Below are positions 1 through 6,982 of a DNA stretch of 19,190 nucleotides, piece after piece. The stretch lies in NCBI GenBank assembly GCA_021817185.1, contig JAKAVU010000015.1:1-19190 (forward strand), written 5' to 3'. The stretch is from a bacterium. Its GTDB lineage: Bacteria; Chloroflexota; Dormibacteria; UBA8260; Bog-877. A program made the position numbers and the translations under genes. The notes under the pieces are model-generated. The model did no database searches, had not been told where the DNA came from, and worked only from the letters and a program-made list of their open reading frames with translations. Each line of letters begins with the position of its first letter. The stretch's first letter is position 1.

Positions 1-244
1 GCTCCAGGCCGGTCATGCCGGCCATCCGCACGTAGCCCCCCAGGGGCAGGAGCCGCAGCGAGTAGCGCGTCTCCCCCCGCCTCCGGCTCAGCAGCCGGGG
101 TCCGAACCCGATCGAGAACTCATCCACCTGGATGCCGGCTCGCTTGGCCACCAGGAAGTGACCAAACTCATGGATCGAGATCACGACCAGGAGCATGAGG
201 GCGATGCCGCCGACGCTCTGCCAGGTCAGGACGAAGCCACTCAA
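1..244 (-). CDS. rseP: RseP-like site-2 zinc metalloprotease, N-terminal part (cut by window edge)
   Basis: Membrane-embedded zinc protease of the S2P/M50 family, which cleaves anti-sigma factors and remnant signal peptides within the membrane. Only the first 81 residues are in the window. The first helix carries HEFGH at residues 25-29, where the two His bind zinc and the Glu is catalytic. It is followed by the family-typical IGFGPRLLS and [12 protein letters not shown] segments. The chosen start is TTG at 244, whose TTGA overlaps the dxr stop and puts HExxH at residue 25, about where homologues have it. The only nearby ATG, at 196, would leave 8 residues before HExxH and truncate the helix. 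It is the last visible gene of the rpsB operon, directly after dxr, as in many Gram-positive genomes. The family is certain; the exact substrate cannot be told from here. Confidence 0.9.
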   Translation of the reverse strand, partial: MSGFVLTWQSVGGIALMLLVVISIHEFGHFLVAKRAGIQVDEFSIGFGPRLLSRRRGETRYSLRLLPLGGYVRMAGMTGLE

Positions 245-1404
245 GGTGCGACTCTCGTCGGGGAGATGGCGACATCCGGAACCAGGTCACGCGCCTGGCG
301 GCGCCCGGCGGCATCCGCGGCCAGGACCTCGGCAAGGGTGCGGACCGGCTGGGCCGGGTATGAGTCGCTGACCTCCGCCACCACCTCGGCGATGCCACCG
401 AATGCGATTCGGCCCTCCAGGAAGGCCGCGACCGCCACCTCGTTGGCGGCGTTCATGGCGGCCGGTACCCCCCCACCGCGAGCCGCGGCCCGCCGCGCCA
501 CCTCCAGCGCCGGGTAGCGCCGGGGGTCGAGGGGCTCGAAGTCAAGCCGAGCTCCCTGGGTCAGCTGCAGGGGCGGCACCACGCCCGGCAGCCGCCTGCC
601 TCCGCTCAGGGCCAGCGCGATCGGCGCCCGCATGTCGGGAATTCCCAGCTGGGCGATCAGGGTGCCGTCACAGAACTCGACCGCCGAGTGGACCGCGCTC
701 TGCGGATGGACCACCACGTCGATGACATCGTAGGGCAGCCCGAACAGAAAGTGGGCCTCGATCACCTCCAGGCCCTTGTTCATCATGGTGGCGCTGTCGA
801 TGGTCACCTTGGGCCCCATCCGCCAGTTGGGGTGCGCCAGCGCCTGCTCTCGGCTGGCGTTGGGGATCTCATCCAGCGGGGTGCTCCGGAAGGGACCCCC
901 ACTGGCGGTGAGGAGGAGTCGCGCCACCGAATCCGGCCGCTCACCCCGCAGGCACTGCCAGATCGCGCTGTGCTCACTGTCCACCGGCAGGATGGTGGTG
1001 TGGTGGGCGGCGGCGGTCGTGGTCACCAACTCGCCCGCCATCACCAGCACCTCCTTGGTGGCGACGGCGAGAAAGGCCCCGGTCTCACAGGCGGCCAGGG
1101 TGGGCAGCAGCGCCCCAGCACCCCCTCCGCCAACCAGGATCACGTCGGCGTCCCGGCTGGCGGCCAGCTCGCAGGCGGCGTCCGGCCCGACCGCCATACC
1201 CTCGGGGACCTGGTCCTGGGGGTCCACGACCACGGCCCTGGCGGCGGGGAACGGCAGGAGGGCCTCGGCCAGAGCCATGGCCCTCCTGCCGGCGACCGCT
1301 CCCACCAGCTCGAGCTCGGCCGGGAAGCGCGCGATGACCTCGAGAGCCTGCCGGCCGATGGAGCCGGTGGCTCCGATCACCACCACTCGGTTGACCGGCA
1401 TCAT
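241..1404 (-). CDS. dxr: 1-deoxy-D-xylulose 5-phosphate reductoisomerase
   Basis: Cytosolic enzyme that converts DXP to 2-C-methyl-D-erythritol 4-phosphate with NADPH, the committed step of the MEP isoprenoid pathway. The 387-residue protein has the family's usual length. Visible motifs are the NADPH loop GATGSIG (11-17), TKE (116-118, where most homologues have NKE), PVDSEHSA (140-147, with metal ligands Asp142 and Glu144), the substrate-closing loop HPNWRMGPK (191-199), [10 protein letters not shown] (with Glu213 as third metal ligand) and VHPQSAVHS (232-240). Two adjacent ATGs (1404 and 1401) follow GGAGG at 1410-1414; the first is used, with a 5-base spacer. It lies 63 bases after cdsA and overlaps rseP by 4 bases. 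Its place next to uppS and cdsA joins isoprenoid supply with the enzyme making the C55 carrier. Confidence 0.97.
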   Translation of the reverse strand: MMPVNRVVVIGATGSIGRQALEVIARFPAELELVGAVAGRRAMALAEALLPFPAARAVVVDPQDQVPEGMAVGPDAACELAASRDADVILVGGGGAGALLPTLAACETGAFLAVATKEVLVMAGELVTTTAAAHHTTILPVDSEHSAIWQCLRGERPDSVARLLLTASGGPFRSTPLDEIPNASREQALAHPNWRMGPKVTIDSATMMNKGLEVIEAHFLFGLPYDVIDVVVHPQSAVHSAVEFCDGTLIAQLGIPDMRAPIALALSGGRRLPGVVPPLQLTQGARLDFEPLDPRRYPALEVARRAAARGGGVPAAMNAANEVAVAAFLEGRIAFGGIAEVVAEVSDSYPAQPVRTLAEVLAADAAGRRQARDLVPDVAISPTRVAP

Positions 1405-1467
1405 CGGTGCCTCCGTTGCGGATGCCCTTGCGGTGGCCTCAGGGGGCCCTCGCGAGGGGCGAGAATC

Positions 1468-2280
1468 TCAGAACGCGTGTGCGACCCCCAGCAGCGAGTA
1501 TACGACGGCCCCCACGAAGAGCAGGCTGTCGATCCTGTCCAGCACCCCGCCGTGCCCCGGGATCAGCCATCCGGAGTCCTTGGCCCCGACCTCACGCTTC
1601 AGCTGCGACTCGGCGAGGTCGCCGGCGATCGCGGCGATGGCGGCGGCCGCCGCGATGGCGAAGGCGACAGCCGGGTGCAGCGCCGGCAACACCAGCGGCA
1701 GGAGCAACCCCACCACCACGGTCGGAACCAGCCATCCGGCGATCGCCCCCTCCCAGGTCTTCTTGGGGCTGACCCGAGGAGCGAAGGGATGCCTGCCGAT
1801 CCACGAGCCCACAAGGTAGGCGGAGCTGTCCCCCAGCACCGACACCCCGACCGCCAGCAGCACCAGGGCCATGCCTCTCCCGGAGGCACCACCTGCCTGG
1901 TACAGCAGCAGGATGCACCCGGGCAGGTAGCCGAGCCAGACCGCCCCCGCGGTCCCCAGGGCCCAGGCGGCGATGGGACGGTGTCCCCGGCGCTGGAACA
2001 GGGCCAGCGTCAGCCCCAGCAGCGCCGCCACGAACAGCCCGACCGACGCCGCGGCCACGCCGGGATAGCCGTAGCGCAGCAGCCAGAACCCGGCCAGGGG
2101 CACGAGCACCAGGGTCGAGGGGCCGACCGGCTGGCCCCGCCACAGCTGGCGAAACTCGAAGACCCCGACCGCCATGATCACGACCACCAGCACCGCCAGC
2201 GCGATCGGCCCCAGGTAGAGCGCCAGGAGCAGAACGCCAAGCAGCGTCAGGCCGCTCGCGGTGCGGACGATAAGCCTCAT
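1468..2280 (-). CDS. cdsA: Phosphatidate cytidylyltransferase (CDP-diglyceride synthase)
   Basis: Integral membrane enzyme making CDP-diacylglycerol from phosphatidic acid and CTP, the precursor of all phospholipid head-group branches. The protein is 270 residues, rich in Leu/Val/Ala membrane segments over nearly its whole length. The CDP-alcohol synthesis signature is complete at residues 225-251, seen as SQLKREVGAKDSG followed by PGHGGVLDRID. A second conserved stretch, GDSSAYLVG then SPKKTWEG (150-178), is also present. The start is ATG 2280, whose ATGA overlaps the uppS stop, with GAGGG just upstream. The same frame stays open upstream, but that part lies inside uppS and looks non-coding. 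The neighbours uppS and dxr supply envelope-lipid precursors. Confidence 0.95.
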   Translation of the reverse strand: MRLIVRTASGLTLLGVLLLALYLGPIALAVLVVVIMAVGVFEFRQLWRGQPVGPSTLVLVPLAGFWLLRYGYPGVAAASVGLFVAALLGLTLALFQRRGHRPIAAWALGTAGAVWLGYLPGCILLLYQAGGASGRGMALVLLAVGVSVLGDSSAYLVGSWIGRHPFAPRVSPKKTWEGAIAGWLVPTVVVGLLLPLVLPALHPAVAFAIAAAAAIAAIAGDLAESQLKREVGAKDSGWLIPGHGGVLDRIDSLLFVGAVVYSLLGVAHAF

Positions 2281-2987
2281 CGGCCCTCGGGTATCCCCCC
2301 GAACCGCCGGACCCGGGCCGCGTAGTCGGCGAGCGCGGCACGCAGGTCGGCGGCCGCGAAGTCCGGCCACAGGGTCTGGGTCACGTACAGCTCGGCATAC
2401 GCGGCCTGCCAGATGAGGAAGTTGCTGGTGCGCATCTCGCCCGCGGTCCGGATGATGAGGTCGGGATCGGGCAGTCCGGCGGTGTAGAGCGCGCCCTCCA
2501 AGGTGCGCTCGTCAAGCTCTGCCAGGTCGGCGCCGGATCTGGCCAGCGACCGCACCGCGTCCACGATCTCCGCGCGGCCGCCGTAGTTGATCGCCACCGT
2601 CAGCTGGCCCGTGAGGTTGCCTGCGGTGCGCGCCTCCGCGTCCGCCACCAGCCGGCGCAGGCGGGCCGACAGCTGCTCGCGGCGACCGATCACCCGGATC
2701 CTCACCCCGTTCTGGTGCAACTCGTCGACCTCCTCCTGGAGCGTCTCCTCGAAGAGCCTCATCAGAGTGGCGACCTCGTAGCGGGGCCGCGACCAGTTCT
2801 CGGTGGAGAAGGCGTAGAGCGTCAGGCAGTGCACTCCGGCCTCGTCGGCGGCACTCATGACCTGACGGATGGCCCGGATCCCCGCTCGGTGCCCGGCGCT
2901 GCGCCGCAGCCCGCGCTGTTTGGCCCAACGGCCGTTGCCGTCCATGATGATGCCGATGTGGACGGGCAGGGACCCGGCCTCAGCCAC
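2277..2987 (-). CDS. uppS: Isoprenyl (undecaprenyl) diphosphate synthase, cis-prenyltransferase
   Basis: Cis-prenyltransferase that elongates farnesyl diphosphate with isopentenyl diphosphate to make the polyprenyl carrier for cell wall synthesis. It has 236 residues, normal for the family. Motifs are MDGNGRWA (15-22, with catalytic Asp16), GHRAGIRAI (32-40), YAFSTENWSRP (58-68), NYGGRAEIVDA (134-144) and the diphosphate-binding RTAGEMRTSNFLIWQ (180-194) ahead of YAELYVTQTLWPDF. The start is GTG 2987 with GAGG at 2996-2999, an 8-base spacer, and lies 21 bases after the frr stop. The C-terminus RRFGGIPEGR is typical. Chain length (C55 or shorter) cannot be read from sequence alone, though the placement before cdsA and dxr fits undecaprenyl diphosphate synthesis. 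Confidence 0.96.
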   Translation of the reverse strand: MAEAGSLPVHIGIIMDGNGRWAKQRGLRRSAGHRAGIRAIRQVMSAADEAGVHCLTLYAFSTENWSRPRYEVATLMRLFEETLQEEVDELHQNGVRIRVIGRREQLSARLRRLVADAEARTAGNLTGQLTVAINYGGRAEIVDAVRSLARSGADLAELDERTLEGALYTAGLPDPDLIIRTAGEMRTSNFLIWQAAYAELYVTQTLWPDFAAADLRAALADYAARVRRFGGIPEGR

Positions 2988-3008
2988 CTGCTTGACCTCG
3001 GCGGGCGC

Positions 3009-3566
3009 TCACAACTCCAGCAGCTCGGCTTCCTTGCGGCGGGCGACCTCGTCGATCTGCTCGACGAAGCGGTCGGTTATCCGCTGCAGCTGGGCGTGCG
3101 CCCGCTGGGCCTGATCCTCGGAGAGTTCGCCGTCGTGCTCGAGGTGCCGGAGCCGCTCCATGTCGTCGCGCCGGATGTTGCGGACCGCCACCCGCGCCTC
3201 CTCGGCCCGCTGCTTGACCATCTTGACAAAGTCACGCCGACGCTCCTCGGTGAGAGGGGGGACCGGCACCCTGATCACCTGCCCGTCATTGCTGGGGTTG
3301 AGGCCCAGGTCGCTGCGCCGCAGCGCCCGCTCGATGGCCTGGATGAGGTTGCGGTCCCAGGGCTGCACCAGGATCAGATGGGCCTCCGGGGCGGACAGGC
3401 TGGCCACCTGATTGATGGGCACGTGGGTGTCGTAGGCCTCGACCTGGATGTGCTCCAACAAGGAGGGGTTGGCCCGGCCGGTCCTGATGGTGGTGAGCTC
3501 CCGATGGAGCGCTTCGATGCTCTTGGCCATGCGCTCCTCGGCGACCCTCAGGATGTCGTCGCTCAT
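3009..3566 (-). CDS. frr: Ribosome recycling factor
   Basis: Cytosolic factor that, with EF-G, splits the post-termination 70S complex. It has 185 residues, the standard length. The N-terminus has the RRF pattern (MSDDIL, then ERMAKSIEALHREL and IRTGRANPSLLEHI). The middle has PINQVASLSAPE and LIQAIERALRRSDLGLNP. The second long-helix part is DFVKMVKQRAEEARVAVRNIRRD, ending in KEAELLEL. The start is ATG 3566, with ATGA overlapping the pyrH stop and AGGGG at 3572-3576. The open frame extends 39 codons further upstream, but that part lies in pyrH and is Arg/Pro/Gly-rich noise. The pyrH-frr pair is conserved across bacteria and supports translational coupling here. Confidence 0.97.
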   Translation of the reverse strand: MSDDILRVAEERMAKSIEALHRELTTIRTGRANPSLLEHIQVEAYDTHVPINQVASLSAPEAHLILVQPWDRNLIQAIERALRRSDLGLNPSNDGQVIRVPVPPLTEERRRDFVKMVKQRAEEARVAVRNIRRDDMERLRHLEHDGELSEDQAQRAHAQLQRITDRFVEQIDEVARRKEAELLEL

Positions 3567-4360
3567 CGGATCCCCTGCTCGTCGGTGACCAGGGTGCCGA
3601 CCGGCTCGCCCCGGACGGCCGCGGCCAGGTTGCCCGGGCGGAAGAGGTCGAGGACCAGGAGCGGCAGCCGATTGTCCATGCACAGGGTGACCGCCGTGTT
3701 GTCCATCACCTGCAGGCCGAGGTTCAGCACCTCCAGGTAGGAGATGGTGGTGAACCGTTCGGCTTTGGGGTCGCGCTCGGGATCGGCGTTGTAGATGCCG
3801 TCGACCCGGGTGGCCTTGATCAGGATGTCGGCGCCGATCTCGGCCGCCCGAAGGGCGGCGGGGGTGTCGGTCGTGAAGAACGGGTTGCCGGAGCCGGCGC
3901 AGAAGACGACGACCCGGCCCTTCTCCAGGTGTCTGATGGCCCGGCCGCGGATGTAGGGCTCGGCGACCTGGTGCATCTCGATGGCAGTCTGGACCCGGGT
4001 GGGCATGCCCTGCGCCTCCAGGGCGTCGCGGAGCGCCAAGCCGTTGATCACGGTGCCCAGCATGCCCATCAGGTCCGCGGTCACCCGGTTCATCCCCCGG
4101 CGGGCCCCGGCCAGGCCCCGGAAGATGTTGCCGCCGCCCATCATGACGGCGATCTCGGTGCCGAGGTCGTGAGCCTTCTTGATCTCCAGGGCCACCCGGC
4201 TCAGGACCTCGGGGTCGATCCCGAACTCCCCATCGCCGACCAGAGCCTCGCCGCTCAGCTTGACCACCACCCGGCGAAAACGGGGAACGGCCGGCCTCGA
4301 GGCGGTCGCGGCTAGCTCGGCCACCGGGGCGGACTCAGGCGCCATCCGGGCTGGTCTCAT
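3563..4360 (-). CDS. pyrH: UMP kinase
   Basis: Amino-acid-kinase-fold enzyme phosphorylating UMP to UDP with ATP. The core begins at RRVVVKLSGEAL (29-40) and continues with MMGGGNIFRG, MGMLGTVINGLALRDALE, the GSGNPFFTTDTPAALRA segment that binds UMP, and KATRVDGIYNADPE. At 265 residues it carries about 25 more N-terminal residues than the shortest homologues, an Ala/Pro-rich lead with no recognised motif. The start is ATG 4360, which overlaps tsf by 26 bases and follows GAGAGG at 4365-4370 with a 4-base spacer. A second in-frame ATG at 4345 overlaps tsf by 11 bases but lacks an obvious ribosome binding site, so the lead peptide length is uncertain. It ends in an ATGA overlap with frr. Confidence 0.96.
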   Translation of the reverse strand: MRPARMAPESAPVAELAATASRPAVPRFRRVVVKLSGEALVGDGEFGIDPEVLSRVALEIKKAHDLGTEIAVMMGGGNIFRGLAGARRGMNRVTADLMGMLGTVINGLALRDALEAQGMPTRVQTAIEMHQVAEPYIRGRAIRHLEKGRVVVFCAGSGNPFFTTDTPAALRAAEIGADILIKATRVDGIYNADPERDPKAERFTTISYLEVLNLGLQVMDNTAVTLCMDNRLPLLVLDLFRPGNLAAAVRGEPVGTLVTDEQGIR

Positions 4361-4973
4361 CAGGCCTCTCGCCGAGCCTGAACCTGGCGAAGCGAGCGAC
4401 CGTGATGTGCTCGCCGGTCGCGGCCACCGTCTCCTGAATCAGCTGCTCGATGCGGCGAGGCCGGGGGCCCTCGTCGCGGATGAAGGGCTGGTCATAGAGG
4501 CAGAACGTCTCGTAGAACTTGCGCAGACGACCTTCCACGATCTGGTCCAGGTGGGCCGTCCCCTTGCCCTCCTGGGACGCCTGCTCCCGGTAGATGGCAC
4601 GCTCGCGCTCCAGCTCCTGGGCCGGGACCTCATCCCTGGTGATCCAGCGGGGCGACTGCGCGGCCACCTGGATCGCGAGGTCGTGCACCAGGGACTTGAA
4701 CTGGTCGGTGCGCGCGACGAAGTCACTCTCACAGTTGACCTCGATGAGGACGCCCACCTGGCCGCCGGGGTGGATGTAGGCGTCGACAAGCCCCTCCTTG
4801 GTCTCCCGCCCGCGTCGCTTCTCAGCCGAGGCCAACCCCTTGGCCCGCAGCTTGTCCCGGGCCGCCTCGAAGTCGCCGCCGGCCTCGGTCAGGGCCTCCT
4901 TGCAGTTCATGATCCCGGCTCCGGTCTGCTCGCGGAGCTGGCGCACCAGGTCGGCTGTTATCGGCTGGGTCAT
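4335..4973 (-). CDS. tsf: Translation elongation factor Ts (short form)
   Basis: Guanine nucleotide exchange factor for EF-Tu. The N-terminal UBA-like domain has LREQTGAGIMNCKEAL (13-28), and the core has VGVLIEVNCESDFVART (73-89), with the SDFV motif (83-86) that contacts EF-Tu. Near the C-terminus CLYDQPFIRD matches the family's DQPF segment. The protein is 212 residues, well short of the E. coli form (about 280), so it is the short class with a reduced core, as in Thermus and several Gram-positive relatives. The start is ATG 4973, overlapping the rpsB stop by ATGA, so S2 and EF-Ts are probably made by coupled translation. The neighbouring pyrH start lies inside its last codons. Confidence 0.96.
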   Translation of the reverse strand: MTQPITADLVRQLREQTGAGIMNCKEALTEAGGDFEAARDKLRAKGLASAEKRRGRETKEGLVDAYIHPGGQVGVLIEVNCESDFVARTDQFKSLVHDLAIQVAAQSPRWITRDEVPAQELERERAIYREQASQEGKGTAHLDQIVEGRLRKFYETFCLYDQPFIRDEGPRPRRIEQLIQETVAATGEHITVARFARFRLGERPDETSPDGA

Positions 4974-5827
4974 TGGGGATCCTCCGTCGGGGTCGTCACC
5001 GCTGGGCCATCCCCGGATTCAGCCGGCTCCTCCTCGGCGGCGGCCTCCTGCTCGGCCGCGGCCCTGGCAGCCGACTCCTGGTCGGCTCTGAGCTGGGCGG
5101 CCCTCTCCGCCGCCGCCTGGGCCTGGGCCAGCTCGATCTGGCGCCGCTCGTCGAGGCCGCTCACGATCGCATCGGTGATCCGGCTCACGATCAGACGGAC
5201 GCTGCGAATGGCATCGTCGTTGCCGGGGATGACATAGGCGATCTCATCGGGATCACAGTTGCTGTCCGTGATCGCGATGATGGGGATGTTCAGCTTGTTG
5301 GCCTCCGTGACCGCCAGGCGCTCCTTGTGGGGATCGACCACGAAGAGAGCCGCGGGCAGCCGCTTCATGTTGGTGATCCCACCGAAGTTGCGGACCAGCC
5401 GGGCCAGGTCGTCCTCGCGGCGGCGCTGCTCCTTCTTGATCATGCCCGCGAAGCCGTCGCGCTCCTTCTGATCGGACAGCTCGGTGAGTCGCTTCAGCTG
5501 CAGCTTGACGACCTCGAAGTTGGTGAGCATGCCGCCCATCCAGCGGTTGACCACATACGGCTGGCCGGAGCGGGCGCACTCCTCCTCGATGGTGTCGTGC
5601 GCCTGCTTCTTGGTGCCGACGAACAGGATCTGCCCCCCCTGGGCGACCGTGTCGTGCGCGAACTGGCAGGCCTCACCCAGGAGGTCTACCGTCTGCGCCA
5701 CGTCGAGGATGTGGATCCCGCCGCGACTGGCAAAGATGTAGGGCCGCATCTTGGGATTCCACCGGCTGGTCTGATGGCCGAAGTGGACCCCGTTCTGCAG
5801 CAGCTCCGTGAGCGTGGCTACGGGCAT
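4970..5827 (-). CDS. rpsB: 30S ribosomal protein S2 with acidic Ala/Glu C-terminal tail
   Basis: S2 binds the head-body junction of the 30S subunit and is needed for S1 docking and initiation. The core has LLQNGVHFGHQTSRWNPKM (9-27), NRWMGGMLTNF (94-104), PAALFVVDPHKE (158-169), NIPIIAITDSNCDPDE (180-195) and VIPGNDDAIRS (199-209). From about residue 228 the sequence becomes an Ala/Glu/Gln-rich helix and then an acidic, Pro/Thr-containing end, making 285 residues; the tail is not part of the conserved fold. The start is ATG 5827 with GGAGG at 5834-5838, a 6-base spacer. It is the first gene of the eight-gene left operon and lies behind a structured non-coding region, which is where its promoter must be. 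Confidence 0.97.
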   Translation of the reverse strand: MPVATLTELLQNGVHFGHQTSRWNPKMRPYIFASRGGIHILDVAQTVDLLGEACQFAHDTVAQGGQILFVGTKKQAHDTIEEECARSGQPYVVNRWMGGMLTNFEVVKLQLKRLTELSDQKERDGFAGMIKKEQRRREDDLARLVRNFGGITNMKRLPAALFVVDPHKERLAVTEANKLNIPIIAITDSNCDPDEIAYVIPGNDDAIRSVRLIVSRITDAIVSGLDERRQIELAQAQAAAERAAQLRADQESAARAAAEQEAAAEEEPAESGDGPAVTTPTEDPQ

Positions 5828-5890
5828 GGTGCGCCTCCAGTTGCGTTCTACCTCTGCCCGCCATCTCCCGACATCCGGCCCTCGCCAGGG

Positions 5891-5971
5891 GATCCCGGAC
5901 CTCGTCCGACGGGCATGCGAATTTGACTGCCGGAGTAGATGTTATCCCAACCGCCGATCCGGACCTCGTCC
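5891..5971. repeat. Pair of near-identical palindromic motifs upstream of rpsB
   Basis: GATCCCGGACCTCGTCC at 5891-5907 and GATCCGGACCTCGTCC at 5956-5971 differ by one inserted C. The 12-base core CGGACCTCGTCC is identical in both (5896-5907 and 5960-5971). In copy 1 the core extends to a perfect inverted repeat, CGGAC-CTC-GTCCG (5896-5908). Copy 2 merges at its right end into a longer hairpin. The core starts are 64 bases apart, about six helical turns, on either side of the AT-richest patch of the region. Paired operators or two leader RNA hairpins are possible; the sequence alone does not decide. Confidence 0.55.
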
Positions 5972-5997
5972 CCGGCCGCTCAGGCGGGGCCGGGGAC
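5968..5997. repeat. Perfect 10-bp inverted repeat (hairpin) upstream of rpsB
   Basis: Arms GTCCCCGGCC (5968-5977) and GGCCGGGGAC (5988-5997) are perfectly complementary, with a 10-base loop. No T-run follows on either strand, so it is not a classical intrinsic terminator. It lies 141 bases upstream of the rpsB start and 156 bases upstream of the acetyltransferase start. It could be a leader structure or an operator. Confidence 0.6.
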
Positions 5998-6152
5998 GCC
6001 CCCGGGTCCGGACTCTCCCCGGGCGCCACCGGTCGGTCCTGGCTAAGCTTGGCGGCGCATGGGCAAGCACCTCAACCCGGGACACCGGGCGCCTGCGGTC
6101 GGGACCAGGCACGCGCCGGGCGGCCACGCCAGCCCGGGGTCGGCGGTGCCGG

Positions 6153-6980
6153 GTGGATGAGGGCAACCCCGCCGCGCACCTGCTCGAGGCCTTCGACAGC
6201 CAGCTGCGGGGACCGACCGCCCACCTGACCTCTCCCGGTGCCCGCGTGGAGGTGGAGGGGCCGCTGGTCAGGGCGCTGATGCTCGGAGGGGGCGGGATGG
6301 TGACGGCGACCGGCCTGGCTAGCATGGGAGCCGGAGACGTTCGCTCCCTGGTGCGGTCTCAGGTCGAGGTCTTCTCCAAGTTGCGCCAGCCCTTCGAGTG
6401 GAAGACCTGGTCGCACGACCATCCGGAGTCCTTCTACCGCACGCTCCTCGACTTTGGCTTCACCCAGGGCGCGGAGGAGACGGTGCTGGTCGGATCCGCG
6501 CAGCAGGTGGCGGGCCATCCGGTGGAGCTGCCGCCCGGGGCCAGGTTGCGCCAGCTCCGCCCAGGGCCAGACTTCAGGCTGCTGGAGGAGCAGCTCGGCG
6601 CCGCCTTCGGGGAAGGCCACCGCAGTCACGCTCTCGCCTGTGAGGCGGCGGTCATGGCCCTTCCCGATCAGGTGTCGGTCCATGGCATCGAGGTGGCCGG
6701 CCGGCTGGCCGCCACCGGGCGGCTGGAACTGGTGGAGGGGACCGATTTCGGGACGCTCTGGGGAGGCTCGGTGGTCCCGGAGTGGCGCCACCAGGGCCTC
6801 TATCGGGCCCTGGTCGTGGAGCGAGCCCGCCGAAGCGAGGAGCGGGGCTTTCACCTGCTCGAGGTCGACGCCCTGGCCACCAGCCGCCCCATCCTGGAAC
6901 GGCTCGGGCTGGTCGCCGTCTGCACCACCACGGGTTACCTCTGGGACCCGGTCAGCTCGCCCCGGAACGCTCAGAGCTGA
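6153..6980 (+). CDS. GNAT family N-acetyltransferase
   Basis: Predicted acetyl-CoA-dependent acetyltransferase of 275 residues; the substrate is unknown. The C-terminal half has the GNAT acetyl-CoA loop, GGSVVPEWRHQGLYRAL (204-220), followed by a helix and a TSRPILERLGL segment (243-253) typical of the fold's end. The N-terminal half has FEWKTWSHDHPESF (81-94) then LLDFGFTQGAEETVLVG, a pattern I recognise from two-part GNAT proteins in which the first half is a degenerate GNAT-like fold. The start is GTG 6153, chosen because homology-like sequence begins there (HLLEAFDSQLRGP); no strong ribosome binding site precedes it. It is on the opposite strand to its neighbours, and its stop lies 2 bases from the hslU stop. 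In many Firmicutes codY sits between hslU and rpsB, so this looks like a lineage-specific insert. Confidence 0.8.
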   Translation: MDEGNPAAHLLEAFDSQLRGPTAHLTSPGARVEVEGPLVRALMLGGGGMVTATGLASMGAGDVRSLVRSQVEVFSKLRQPFEWKTWSHDHPESFYRTLLDFGFTQGAEETVLVGSAQQVAGHPVELPPGARLRQLRPGPDFRLLEEQLGAAFGEGHRSHALACEAAVMALPDQVSVHGIEVAGRLAATGRLELVEGTDFGTLWGGSVVPEWRHQGLYRALVVERARRSEERGFHLLEVDALATSRPILERLGLVAVCTTTGYLWDPVSSPRNAQS

Positions 6981-6982
6981 GC

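Larger units (their letters stand above)
5828..6152. other. Structured intergenic region between rpsB and the divergent acetyltransferase gene
   Basis: This is the longest stretch without a convincing gene (325 bases). It must hold the rpsB operon promoter (minus) and whatever drives the acetyltransferase (plus). I see a repeated palindromic motif (5891-5907 and 5956-5971), a perfect 10-bp hairpin (5968-5997), further CCCGGG-rich inverted sequence around 5998-6028, and the rpsB ribosome binding site. A weak minus-strand -10-like TAACAT lies at 5939-5944 without a good -35. A plus-strand TTGACT at 5923-5928 lacks a matching -10, and a TAAGCT at 6044-6049 could serve the plus strand. Frames are open here on both strands, as expected at this GC content, but none resembles a protein family. 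Confidence 0.6.

Noticed and set aside
688..2325. Plus-strand open frame of 545 codons across dxr and cdsA
   Set aside because: It is rich in His/Gln/Gly/Arg with no family motif and lies opposite two certain genes. Long antisense frames are expected at this GC content.
3567..3683. N-terminal extension of frr by 39 codons
   Set aside because: The extension lies in pyrH and is Arg/Pro/Gly noise. ATG 3566 has a ribosome binding site and gives the standard 185 residues.
6059..6160. 33-codon frame from ATG 6059 ending across the acetyltransferase GTG start, with TAAGCT nine bases upstream
   Set aside because: Tempting as a leader peptide or upstream frame, but composition is only Gly/Pro/Ala/His, there is no ribosome binding site, and such frames arise readily here. 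Conservation would be needed.
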